A DNA stretch of 14,818 bases from JANNSX01 sp031403155 (lineage in GTDB: Bacteria > Pseudomonadota > Alphaproteobacteria > Rhizobiales > Hyphomicrobiaceae), in the NCBI GenBank assembly GCA_031403155.1, contig JANNSX010000150.1, forward strand, positions 1-14,818. Direction: 5' to 3'. This document shows positions 7,269 to 14,282 of the stretch, in pieces. The position numbers and the translations under genes are program-made. The notes under the pieces are model-generated. The model searched no databases, was not told the origin of the DNA, and saw nothing but the letters and a program-made list of their open reading frames with translations. How positions within the stretch are numbered: position 1 is the stretch's first letter; each line of letters starts with the position of its first letter.

Positions 7269-8456
7269 CTAAGCCAGCCGCGCCACGCCGCCATCCTCCA
7301 GCCGATCCAACAGGCGCGTGATCATCCGCTGACACGCCTCGACCTCGCTCACCGCCAGGAACTCATCTGCCTTGTGGGCTTCCCCGATCGAGCCCGGCCC
7401 GCAGACGACGGAGGCGACGCCCGCGCGGCCCTGGAACAGTCCGGCCTCCGTGCCATAAGCGACCTTGGCGTGATCGTTGCGGCCGACGAGCTGCTTGACG
7501 AAGGTGACGGCGGGATGCTCGGCGGCGATGTCGAGGCCCGGATACTCGTAGAGGGGCTCGAAGGTGATGTTGGCCTCGGGCGCCTTGGCGCGCATCGGCG
7601 GCAGCAGCGTGTCGTGGCAGAACGCCATGATCCGCCGTGACACTTGCTCCGCATCGACGGAGGCCAGATGCCGGAACTCGAAGGTGACGTTGCAATGCTC
7701 AGGCACGATGTTGATGGCCGTGCCGCCGTCGATCATGCCGACGGAGAGCGTCGAATGCGTCACATCGAACTCGCCGTCGAAGGGGCCGGAGGCGGCCCAG
7801 TCCTTCGCAATGCCCCTCAAGAACATCACCAGCTCCGCGCCAGCTTCGATCGCACTCACCGCTTGCGGTGCGAGCGAGGAATGCGCGGGACGGCCGGTGA
7901 TGTGCACACGATAGCTCCGCCCGCCCTTGTGGCCGATGATGACCTGCATCAGCGTCGGCTCGCCGACGATGCAGAGCGCGGGCTTCACGCTCATGCCGGC
8001 GATGCGCTCGACGAGGCTGCGGACGCCGAGACAGCCGAGTTCCTCGTCATAGGAGATAGCGATGTGGACGGGCGCTTTCAACTTGCGCTGCAGCATCTCC
8101 GGCACAGCGGCGAGCACGACGCCGAGAAACCCTTTCATATCGCAGGTGCCGCGGCCGTAGAGTTTGCCGTTCGCCTCGCGCAGCTTGAAGGGATCACTCG
8201 TCCAGTCCTGGCCTTCCGTCGGCACGACATCGCTGTGACCGGAGAGGATGACGCCGCGCTCGCCCTGTGGGCCGATGGTCGCCCACAGATTGCCCTTCGC
8301 CCCGCCCGGCGCCCAGAGGATGTCGGAGGCGACGCCGAGCGTCTTGAGATAGTCCTCCACGTAGAGCAGCAGCTCACGATTGGGATCGCGCGAAACTGTC
8401 GGAAAGGCGATGAGATCGCGGATGAGGGCAACGCTGGCGGCGGTGTCGAGGGGCAT
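7269..8456 (-). CDS. argE: Acetylornithine deacetylase (ArgE), M20 metallopeptidase family
   Basis: This is a di-zinc cytoplasmic deacylase that removes acetate from N2-acetylornithine in arginine synthesis, or a close paralogue. It has 395 aa, near the usual ArgE length. The ATG at 8456 has GGAG six bases upstream and starts MPLDTAASV; a longer frame reaching 8528 adds residues not expected at an ArgE N-terminus. Metal and catalytic motifs: SGHSDVVP (H74, D76), YGRGTCDMKG (bridging D106), YDEELG (general base E138, metal ligand E139), VGEPT (E166) and GEAHKADEF near the C-terminus (last His ligand). GRPAHSS and the dimerisation (lid) domain at ~180-290 are in place. No other arginine genes are nearby, so a paralogue used in catabolism of N-acyl amino acids is possible. 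It stands alone on the minus strand. Confidence 0.88.
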   Translation of the reverse strand: MPLDTAASVALIRDLIAFPTVSRDPNRELLLYVEDYLKTLGVASDILWAPGGAKGNLWATIGPQGERGVILSGHSDVVPTEGQDWTSDPFKLREANGKLYGRGTCDMKGFLGVVLAAVPEMLQRKLKAPVHIAISYDEELGCLGVRSLVERIAGMSVKPALCIVGEPTLMQVIIGHKGGRSYRVHITGRPAHSSLAPQAVSAIEAGAELVMFLRGIAKDWAASGPFDGEFDVTHSTLSVGMIDGGTAINIVPEHCNVTFEFRHLASVDAEQVSRRIMAFCHDTLLPPMRAKAPEANITFEPLYEYPGLDIAAEHPAVTFVKQLVGRNDHAKVAYGTEAGLFQGRAGVASVVCGPGSIGEAHKADEFLAVSEVEACQRMITRLLDRLEDGGVARLA

Positions 8457-8727
8457 GGCGGGCTCCAGCAGATGCGATAGGCTATCGCGGGATTGCCGGC
8501 GGCGCCATGGGTGTCCACGATGCAGCATGATGCGGGATCAATCCTCGGTAATCAGCGCTGCGCCGACGCCCCAGCGGGGTGCCGGAATGTAGCCACGGGT
8601 GGAGAGGAAAGCACAGGAATTGGCTCGCTCTGAAGGGGCGAAGGAATCCTCTGCCCCTGCCGGGGCAGTCCGGAGAGGTGACCGACTTTCCCACGGGTTT
8701 CGCAACGAGACTGGGCAAGAACCGCTG
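8457..8727. other. Gap upstream of argE, no gene seen
   Basis: These 271 bases separate the deacetylase start from the transposase relic. The minus strand should carry the deacetylase promoter, but no clear -35/-10 pair stands out. A purine-rich stretch around 8600-8690 has no convincing reading frame. One end of the old IS should lie here but cannot be placed. Confidence 0.5.
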
Positions 8728-9225
8728 TTAGGCGACTGCATGAACAAATCCGCGCGAGCTGACCGGGCGGCAAGCGAAAGTGTGGCCAATTGCGTTCCGG
8801 AGGACTGTGTTGGCCGCTATCGCAGCCTGCAGGGCAGCCATGAGCCGATGACCGGCGCGCTTGCCGGCGAGATCGTCCCTCAGCCGGTCGAAACCGATGA
8901 TGTTCAGCACGCGGGTGAAATTGTAGCAGAGCGCCATCAGGCTGCATTCGCCGCGCACCTTGGCAAAGCCGCGCAACAGGCAGTGGCGGTAGCCGGCGCG
9001 GCATTCGAGGGTTGCGAAGGGATGCCCGGCGAGCCCTTCGGCGTCCTTGCTCCGCATGCGGGCGCGGTGGCGTTCGAGCACGGCTTCCTGCGTCCACCGA
9101 TAAATGGTCCGCCGCTCGCCCTTGGCGCTGCGGCAGCGCTGAGGCAGCGGACAGGCGAGGCAGCCGGCTTTCCGGCTGTTGTAGTGTTCCGGCCCATTCA
9201 CTTGAATCCGGCGAAGCTGGATCAA
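8728..9225 (-). pseudogene. IS1182-type transposase, C-terminal remnant
   Basis: This is the C-terminal part of a DDE transposase; about 165 residues remain, against roughly 450-500 for an intact enzyme. Seen: a Cys cluster typical of the IS1182 group (CLACPLPQRC), then ERHRARMRSKDAEGLAGHPF, a GYRHCLLRGFAKVRGE segment with the catalytic-region Glu, and MALCYNFTRVLNIIG, which matches the conserved IS1182 ending. The catalytic N-terminal and central parts are missing. The frame continues upstream past 9225 into unrelated sequence and stops near 9332, so no proper start exists. The DNA next to it holds another broken gene, so a deletion or IS-mediated rearrangement probably joined them. It is inactive on its own. 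Confidence 0.8.
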
Positions 9226-9330
9226 TGAATGGAAAGACGGAACACAAGCGTCCCGGCCGCGAGCGCCGCCTTGGCCGCCGCCGCCATGGTGTGCAACTGT
9301 CCCGTGTTGTTGCCCGCGTTCACGACCTTG
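9226..9330. other. Unassigned junction sequence between two gene relics
   Basis: This segment joins the transposase relic to the truncated monooxygenase-like gene. One minus-strand frame, different from that of the transposase, reads VVNAGNNTGQLHTMAAAAKA and then stops just inside the transposase side. It looks like protein sequence, but I cannot assign it. It may be a third gene fragment caught at the junction. Confidence 0.35.
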
Positions 9331-9501
9331 CTAGTACCCGATCGCTGAATTGAGTGCCACACTTCGTGGCGCGAAAATACCGAAGCTGGGCTGGGCCGCG
9401 AGGAAGGCCGCCTGCAGCGCCGCCGAGGCCTTCGCGAGATCGGTCTCGCCCACGCCGGCCTTGAGGCGGAAGGGTGCGTTTTCGAGCGATGCTGTCGTCA
9501 T
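9331..9501 (-). pseudogene. Truncated antibiotic-biosynthesis-monooxygenase-like gene (5' part)
   Basis: The ATG at 9501 has a good AGGAG seven bases upstream and begins MTTASLENAPFRLKAGVGET. This resembles the first strand and helix of small (~100 aa) ABM/dimeric ferredoxin-like proteins. After about residue 38 (QPSFG) the sequence no longer fits the family; it runs on for 18 residues and stops at 56 aa. The divergent WYL regulator next door has the position of a local controller, so this is probably its former target, cut off by the event that left the transposase relic beside it. The family call rests on a short stretch and is moderate; the truncation follows from it. Confidence 0.55.
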
Positions 9502-9543
9502 CTCGGGTCTCCTCGGCTGTCGATGGCTGGAGACTATTCCGTT

Positions 9544-9564
9544 ATATGTCATTTTAAGGCATAT
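9544..9564. promoter_or_regulatory. Candidate operator between divergent WYL regulator and ABM-like gene
   Basis: This 21-base imperfect palindrome has perfect outer arms ATATG and CATAT and lies in an AT-rich island of otherwise GC-rich DNA. It ends seven bases before the regulator ATG and sits in the 70-base divergent gap, where a self-controlling YafY-type regulator would be expected to bind. On the minus strand TATAAC inside it could serve as a -10 for the truncated gene. The binding role is inferred. Confidence 0.45.
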
Positions 9565-9571
9565 TTCTTCG

Positions 9572-10306
9572 ATGCCGAAGCGAAGTGACCTTTCCAGGCT
9601 GGACCGTCTCGACCGTTTGCAGGGCCTCGCCGGCGATGGCGAGGCGTTTACCATGCGCGCGGCGGCCGAGGCCTTGGGCGTCAGCGTTCGCACCGTGGCG
9701 CGCGATCTCGAGCTTCTGGGTAAACGCGGCAACGTCTTCGACAGTGAGCGCGGTCGCGGCGGCGGCATGCGGCTGGCCATCGGGCAAAGGCTCGGCCGCA
9801 TCCAGCTCGACGCTCAGGAGAGTATCGACCTGCTGCTCGCGACCGTCATCGCCGAGAAGATGGATTCGCCGCTTCTGCTCGGCCGCCTGCGCGGCATCCG
9901 CCAGAAGCTCGCCAATGTGTTTCCAAGAGCCGAGCAGGAGAAGATCAAGCTGCTCCGGCGGCGCATCCTCGTTGGTTCCCTCGTCTCCGCCCAGGTGCTC
10001 GCCGGCTACCGGCCGCACGCCTGCAAGCATGTGGGCGAGATCGGCCGCGCCTTCCTGGAGATGCGACCCCTCCGGATCGCCTATCGCGATCAGCGCGGCC
10101 GCGTCACGCAGCGCGAGGTCGAGCCACACTATCTCTATCTCAGCATGCCCGCCTGGTATCTGCTGTGCTGGGACCGGCTGCGCGAGGACGTCCGCACTTT
10201 CCGCATCGATCGGATCGAAGGCGCCGGGATCGGCGAGGGACGATTCCGCTTGCGGGGAGCGGAAGCGTTCCTCCGCCTGACCGAGCGGTCGGCGGCGGCG
10301 CTGTGA
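9572..10306 (+). CDS. YafY/WYL-domain transcriptional regulator
   Basis: This is a cytoplasmic DNA-binding regulator of 244 aa. The ATG at 9572 was chosen because upstream in-frame codons run through the divergent gene. Residues ~5-60 form a winged helix-turn-helix of the HTH_11/DeoR kind (FTMRAAAEALGVSVRTVARDLELL), with the wing in GGGMRLA. A central helical stretch (about 75-130) leads to a WYL domain around 150-215 containing PHYLYLSMPAWYLLCWDRL and VRTFRIDRI, a sensor module thought to bind small ligands or nucleic acid. It is transcribed away from the truncated ABM-like gene across a candidate operator, so it probably controlled that gene and itself. With the partner broken it may be an orphan or regulate elsewhere. 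It converges on the membrane protein at 10359. Confidence 0.9.
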   Translation: MPKRSDLSRLDRLDRLQGLAGDGEAFTMRAAAEALGVSVRTVARDLELLGKRGNVFDSERGRGGGMRLAIGQRLGRIQLDAQESIDLLLATVIAEKMDSPLLLGRLRGIRQKLANVFPRAEQEKIKLLRRRILVGSLVSAQVLAGYRPHACKHVGEIGRAFLEMRPLRIAYRDQRGRVTQREVEPHYLYLSMPAWYLLCWDRLREDVRTFRIDRIEGAGIGEGRFRLRGAEAFLRLTERSAAAL

Positions 10307-10327
10307 GGTGGATTTGGTTTTGACGGT

Positions 10328-10352
10328 AGGTCAGTCCCGAGGGATCTGACTC
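10328..10352. repeat. Short dispersed palindrome, copy 2
   Basis: GGTCAGTCCCGAGGGATCTG with its flanks repeats the plan of 1127-1152: GGTCAG, a C/G-rich centre, and TCTGAC in return. It fills the 52-base gap between the convergent regulator and membrane-protein genes, where it may act as a two-way transcription end. The two copies share the outer GGTCAG and CCCG...GGG core but differ at several inner positions. Confidence 0.45.
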
Positions 10353-10358
10353 TACAAG

Positions 10359-11540
10359 CTACGCCACTGTCGGCTTCGGATCGAGGGGCGTCGGCTTGCC
10401 GCTGCGGCTGCAGGCGCAGATCTTCTCAGAGCGCCGGATGGCGTCGACCTGATCCTGCATCTGCTTGACTTCAGGCGGCAAGGGCGTGCCTTCGAGATAG
10501 GCCTTCAGGAACTCGAGCGACTGGCGCGAGGTGTTCATGAACAGCGTCGATAAGGCGACGAACATGGCGGGCCTGACCAAGGTGCAGACCGATTCGACAT
10601 GCACGCCGCCGGGGATGGGCGTCAGCTTCGTCTCGGAATCCATCGCCTTGAACATACGCCGCACGAACCACATGCCGCCGGAGACCGCCGGATGCACGCG
10701 CGTCATGTGTCGCTGCTCCCAAAGGCTATCGAGCACCTCGACGACGACCTCATGATCGATGGTATCGAGTCCTTTCGGCCAGCCGCAGTCGGGGCAATTG
10801 GAGAAGTCACGCACCTGCATGGCAAATCGCCGGCCGGGACCATCGAGTTTGACGATGCCGGCATACATCGGCAGCGGGTGCTCTTTCGTCTCGTGCGTAT
10901 TGACCTCGTGCCAGACGCGCTCGACCGGCGCGAGGATGTCGATCTCGGCGCGCATGCGAATGTTGCCCGGCCAGCGGCCGAAGAGGAACAAGAATGGCAC
11001 GCCGAGGCAAAGCGCCAGGGCGAGCCAGAGCGAGGCTGGGCTATCGAGGCTCAGCAGCCAGAATGATAACGCGGTGATGACCGCGATCGGCAGCAAGGCC
11101 ACGGCCGCAATCTTCAAACCCTCGAGGCTCGAGGCCGGACGCAACCCGATGGAGGGGGGCGGCTCATTGACCCGGGCCGCGCCCTTGAAGTCCGGATTGG
11201 CTTTGGCCTGTGTCGCGGAATTCTTCTGCTTGGCGCGTTCGATCCGCCTGTGGATCCAGAACCACGGCATCGCCAGCAAGCCGGCCGCCGCCACGCAAAT
11301 GCCGAAGCCCATCCAATCGGGCCAGCCCATGAACTCGACGATGTCCTGCGACAGGATCAGCGCCAGCAGCAAGCCCATCCATAGAGCCAAGTCGACGCTT
11401 TTAAGCAGGTCTTGCCGGGTGAGGATCGGCTCGCCCTTCCGCCAGCGCTTGACCGCCAGGAAGAGGACCAGGCAGCCGAGCACGGCGCCCGCACTCCATA
11501 GGAGCGACCCAAAAGTCTCGGCAACCTTCTCAGTCGGCAC
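10359..11540 (-). CDS. Membrane protein with a cytosolic SRPBCC/START-like domain
   Basis: This 393-aa protein is not recognised by name. It starts with GTG at 11540 (AGAGGG just upstream). About five membrane segments are seen: residues ~10-30, 50-70, 77-97, 141-163 and 168-188, with a charged loop at 98-140. Residues ~194-352 look like an SRPBCC (polyketide cyclase/START) ligand-binding fold: IRMRAEIDILAPVERVWHEV at its start, GPGRRFAMQVRDF in the middle and a long final helix (STLFMNTSRQSLEFLKAYLE). A CPDCG pair of cysteines lies at 249-253, with C375 and C377 near the end. Such a layout suggests a membrane-bound lipid- or hydrophobe-handling protein, but no reaction can be assigned. It is followed on the same strand by a small-lipoprotein gene located upstream (11649-12038); the 108-base gap between them makes co-transcription possible. 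Confidence 0.8.
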   Translation of the reverse strand: MPTEKVAETFGSLLWSAGAVLGCLVLFLAVKRWRKGEPILTRQDLLKSVDLALWMGLLLALILSQDIVEFMGWPDWMGFGICVAAAGLLAMPWFWIHRRIERAKQKNSATQAKANPDFKGAARVNEPPPSIGLRPASSLEGLKIAAVALLPIAVITALSFWLLSLDSPASLWLALALCLGVPFLFLFGRWPGNIRMRAEIDILAPVERVWHEVNTHETKEHPLPMYAGIVKLDGPGRRFAMQVRDFSNCPDCGWPKGLDTIDHEVVVEVLDSLWEQRHMTRVHPAVSGGMWFVRRMFKAMDSETKLTPIPGGVHVESVCTLVRPAMFVALSTLFMNTSRQSLEFLKAYLEGTPLPPEVKQMQDQVDAIRRSEKICACSRSGKPTPLDPKPTVA

Positions 11541-11648
11541 GGCAACCCTCTTCAGCCAGCGTCACGCGGCATTCGTCAGGGTCGAGGCTACCCGATCCGG
11601 ATTGAAAGGAGCTGAGGCGGCGAGGTTAGCAGGTGGTGAACATCCGTC

Positions 11649-12038
11649 TCACGGCAGCGCGCAGACCTTCGCGCGCGCCATGCAGAGCCATTCCTCAGGC
11701 CCGATCGGATAGACGGCGACGCACTCGGTCTCCTGCAGATCGACGCTGGCGACTTTCTGGCCGATATCTTTCCGGTGCGCCTCCTCGGCGGCGATGGCCT
11801 TGAGGCGGCTTTGCTCGGCGGTCGCGCGGACGCTCTCCTTCCCGAACCCCTCGACCTCGCCGAGGACGGTCTTGCAGCGCAGCCGGGAGATTTGGGTGCG
11901 CGTGGCGGGCTTGGGCGCGGGGACGGCAACCGCTGCGGAGGTTCCCGTCACGGCGGCGGTGTCCGGCGCGGCGCTACAGGCGCCAAGGCCGAGCACCAAT
12001 AGGAGCGACACACTCGAACGCCACATCATGACGAACAT
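11649..12038 (-). CDS. Small lipoprotein, function unknown
   Basis: This predicted lipoprotein has 129 aa. Three nearby ATGs compete (12038, 12029, 12026), none with a strong SD; the first is given. A hydrophobic stretch SSVSLLLVLGLGAC ends in a clear lipobox with Cys21, followed by an Ala/Thr/Pro-rich linker (about 22-46). The mature part has a charged helix (GFGKESVRATAEQSRLKAIAAEE) and ends VYPIGPEEWLCMARAKVCALP with several cysteines that could form disulfides. I do not recognise the family. The hairpin GGGCC-GCC-GGCCC at 12051-12063 lies 13 bases upstream of the start. The 139 bases to the terminator at 12178 should hold its promoter, but none is obvious. Confidence 0.68.
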   Translation of the reverse strand: MFVMMWRSSVSLLLVLGLGACSAAPDTAAVTGTSAAVAVPAPKPATRTQISRLRCKTVLGEVEGFGKESVRATAEQSRLKAIAAEEAHRKDIGQKVASVDLQETECVAVYPIGPEEWLCMARAKVCALP

Positions 12039-12177
12039 CCGCTGACAACTGGGCCGCCGGCCCTTGCGTCCTGATCCTTCCCCTAGCCGAACGGCATCGC
12101 CATGAGAAGGGGCGAAACTATGGTGCGGCCGCCTTTCCCCCGGTCTATGGCGGATCGGCCTCACCCCCAAAAGAAAA

Positions 12178-12206
12178 GGGCGGCTGCCATCGCTGGCATG
12201 CCGCCC
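12178..12206 (-). terminator. Rho-independent terminator, second of a tandem pair
   Basis: Read on the minus strand, GGGCGGC and GCCGCCC form a 7-bp stem extended by TGCCA/TGGCA with a one-base bulge, followed directly by TTTTCTTTT. This is a strong intrinsic terminator for the gene at 12258-13436, whose stop lies about 50 bases upstream. Confidence 0.85.
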
Positions 12207-12216
12207 CAGAAACGAA

Positions 12217-12240
12217 ACGGCCGGCCCGAAGGCCGGCCGT
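12217..12240 (-). terminator. Rho-independent terminator, first of a tandem pair
   Basis: This is a perfect 10-bp stem ACGGCCGGCC/GGCCGGCCGT. On the minus strand the loop reads TTCG closed by C-G, the very stable cUUCGg tetraloop, and the tail is TTCGTTTC. It starts 17 bases after the stop at 12258. With the next hairpin it makes a double terminator, isolating the membrane-primase-tail gene from the lipoprotein gene. Confidence 0.82.
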
Positions 12241-12257
12241 TCGATTGAAGTGAAGTG

Positions 12258-13436
12258 CTAGGCGACCCTTCGGGGCAGCTCAGGCAGCTTCACCCCTCCT
12301 TCGATCATATCGCTCAATCCCGACTGCAACCGGATGCCGACATATTGGATCAATCCCTGGCTCTTCTTCTTGGCGAAGCCGAGCTCGCTGAACTGACGTC
12401 CCCATGCGGGCATCGTCATACGTTCGCGACGGTGCTCCTCGCACCAATCGCAATAGTCTTCGTAGAGTTCCGTTGCAGTGAGTGTTTCTCCTTCCGAGAT
12501 TTCGATACGATCATTGGCGAAACGCTCGACATCCGCCTGCGGTGCGACCAGCTTGGCTGGTGCGGCAACCACAGAGCGGTTGTCGTTGGCGCTGATGACA
12601 GCGCCGGTGACCGGCACGGCCACGGAGGTGGCCATCGCCACCGTCTCGGGCTCACGCCGCTCGTGGAGCTTCCATGTCGAAAGCGCCACGAAAAAGCCGA
12701 GCGAAGACCCGAGCTCGACGAGCAGCGCCACCAATACGGTAAGCGCGGTCTCGACGAGCTCTTCGTTCTGGCCCGACAGATTGGCAAGCACGGTTGCCTG
12801 CGGATCGGCGCCGGCAAGCGCGACGGAAGATGTCGCTGCCGCAAGGCTCGTCCGGAGGCTGTCGATCCGTTCCTGCATTTGCGAAGCGCCGACGGCGGCA
12901 GCCATCTCGGCCTCGAGCAGATTGAGCTCGCGGCAGAAAGTCCGGCTTCCGTTCGTCGTGGCGTTGGCGCACTCATTGGTGGCGGACCAGCGCTTCGATT
13001 GCTTCTTGGCTGCGATCTCGGCTTCGACGGCTGCGGCCGGCCGGTGCTGTGGCACCCAGGCGAGCTGCTCGCGGGCCTTGTCGAGATCGGCCTTGATGCT
13101 CTCGTAGGTCGCCGCATCAGCCTTGCGCTGACCTTGCGTGTCGGCGCGATTGAGGGCCGAAAAGCCCAGCGCCGAGGTCAGCGAATAGGTGAGGACGACG
13201 CCCCAGAGCAATCCCGCCGCAGCGGCCTGTGGCCACTGCCGGCTTCGGATCGCGGCAAAAATGAAGAAAGGTATCAGTGCCTTGAGCACATCCGCGGCGA
13301 CACTTGCCGCGCCCAAGAGTTGCGAGTCCAGCTCGGATTTCCCGAGACTGTAGCCGAACCGCCAGTTCATGGCGGCCGAGACCGCCAGTAACGCGGCGGC
13401 GGCTATCACGCCGAATATACCTAGAGCATGTTTCAT
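12258..13436 (-). CDS. Four-TM membrane protein with a P4/D5-primase-type winged-helix tail
   Basis: This protein has 392 aa. The ATG at 13436 has AGGGGG about nine bases upstream; an earlier in-frame codon at 13484 lacks this. Membrane segments are seen at residues ~4-23, 46-63, 70-92 and 229-254. Between the third and fourth lies a ~130-residue, mostly helical soluble region with C156 and C168. After the last segment and a loose Val/Ala-rich linker, residues ~303-372 contain ELYEDYCDWCEEHRRERMTM, GRQFSELGFAKKKS and YVGIRL. This resembles the C-terminal winged helix of P4/D5-type phage and plasmid primases (ELYxxYxxWCxxxG..., the GRxLxExGF motif, a GIRL end). No ATPase or primase core is present. 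The combination suggests a membrane anchor for DNA, perhaps of a mobile element. The function is unknown; the domain likeness is from motif reading only. Confidence 0.78.
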   Translation of the reverse strand: MKHALGIFGVIAAAALLAVSAAMNWRFGYSLGKSELDSQLLGAASVAADVLKALIPFFIFAAIRSRQWPQAAAAGLLWGVVLTYSLTSALGFSALNRADTQGQRKADAATYESIKADLDKAREQLAWVPQHRPAAAVEAEIAAKKQSKRWSATNECANATTNGSRTFCRELNLLEAEMAAAVGASQMQERIDSLRTSLAAATSSVALAGADPQATVLANLSGQNEELVETALTVLVALLVELGSSLGFFVALSTWKLHERREPETVAMATSVAVPVTGAVISANDNRSVVAAPAKLVAPQADVERFANDRIEISEGETLTATELYEDYCDWCEEHRRERMTMPAWGRQFSELGFAKKKSQGLIQYVGIRLQSGLSDMIEGGVKLPELPRRVA

Positions 13437-13458
13437 GTGCTCTGCCCCCTTATTGAAT

Positions 13459-13473
13459 GATCCGGGCCGGATC
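13459..13473. promoter_or_regulatory. Palindrome upstream of the membrane-primase-tail gene
   Basis: GATCCGG-G-CCGGATC is a perfect 7-bp inverted repeat about a single central base, beginning 23 bases upstream of the start at 13436 on the minus strand. Its position just before the SD region would suit an operator. No protein is known to bind it. Confidence 0.4.
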
Positions 13474-13830
13474 GCCCGAACCACGACGAACGCCTAACTG
13501 GGGGACAATGCTTCGGCGGATATCCCGAAAGCCGATGGCTTTGGGGCGACCGCAGAACCGGACGGGATTGCACCCGCGCGATGTCTGTTGCCACCCGATC
13601 GCAGCCCTGGCTGTCGCCGCTCGAGAGATTTTCGGCCGGATACAGGCAAAACGCGGAACGAGCCTGTGGAAATCTTTTCCCGGCTACGCGCAAACAACCT
13701 CTCGGCAGGCCTCTGCTTCTGCCCCCTGGATTTGGACGCTAGCTGATTCGAGGAGGTTTAATAAGGGTTTGGCGATGTGGTCTGGCGAGTGCCGTCGATT
13801 TGGTAGCACACCCGTGGTTCGCGCCTGGAC

Positions 13831-13848
13831 TGTGGATAATTTTCCACA
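13831..13848. promoter_or_regulatory. Inverted pair of DnaA-box sequences
   Basis: TGTGGATAA is the exact reverse complement of the consensus box TTATCCACA. It abuts TTTTCCACA, which fits TTWTNCACA. Together with one flanking base on each side they make a near-perfect palindrome with CTGTGGA/TCCACAG arms. A third, one-mismatch box (TGTGGAAAT) lies at 13665-13673. Two or three boxes are too few for a typical chromosomal origin, but could mark a plasmid or element origin or DnaA-controlled transcription. Confidence 0.5.
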
Positions 13849-14282
13849 GGCAGCTGACTCGCTCTGCATATGGGGCCTCGCTCGGGTCCACCTACTGCCT
13901 ATAGATCACATTCGGTAGGCGAATGATCCGCAAGCGCCCATGAAGCCTAGGTCCCGCACGCTTGAGCAGGCGCTTATGAGCATCTCGGAGCTAATTTTAG
14001 CCCAACCCGCTTTCCTCTCGAGGGAAAAATGTTGCGGGACCGCCACATTCTCGACGCGAGCGGTCCGCGCCGCATCCCATCAAACGGCGCATTGCTGCGG
14101 GATATCTTGCGCATGATGCCCGTCGCGGCTGCACAACACTCTCTTTGGCCAGAAGAATCTTTTCGAAACGGGGTATCCGGAGCAACCGGCGGTCGCTAAA
14201 GTGAGTTGCATGTCCGCCCTTCACGGCTCGGGGCGACAGCGCCGCGCGGATAGAGGGTCGCGGCTGGTGTGGGGAAGCTTTA

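Larger units (their letters stand above)
13437..14279. other. Gene-free stretch of about 850 bases
   Basis: No frame here shows the GC-rich third positions seen in the real genes, and no product is recognisable. It contains the GATC palindrome at 13459, an imperfect hairpin at 13524-13546 (arms pair 9 of 10), a lone SD-like GAGGAGGT near 13750 with no good frame after it, and the inverted DnaA-box pair at 13831. An ATG frame of 58 codons at 13940 has no SD and atypical composition. The stretch is more AT-rich in places (around 13750-13770 and 13990-14030) than the rest of the window. It may be control or replication-related DNA of an accessory element. Confidence 0.6.

Noticed and set aside
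7644..8480. Plus-strand frame of 278 codons opposite argE
   Set aside because: Shadow frame rich in His/Arg/Asp; all M20 motifs read on minus.
12255..13391. Plus-strand frame of 378 codons opposite the membrane protein
   Set aside because: Shadow frame; the minus strand has membrane segments, SD and tandem terminators.
13540..13620. Minus-strand GGTGCAATCCCGTC next to CGGTCGCCCC, recalling cobalamin-riboswitch or T-arm sequence
   Set aside because: The B12 box and other conserved elements are not in order, and no cloverleaf can be drawn.
13665..13848. Chromosomal oriC
   Set aside because: Only two good boxes and one weak box, and none of the usual alphaproteobacterial oriC neighbours such as hemE.
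13457..13918. Plus-strand 153-codon frame in the gene-free stretch
   Set aside because: No SD at the start, mixed third positions, no recognisable domain, and it crosses the palindrome and the DnaA boxes.
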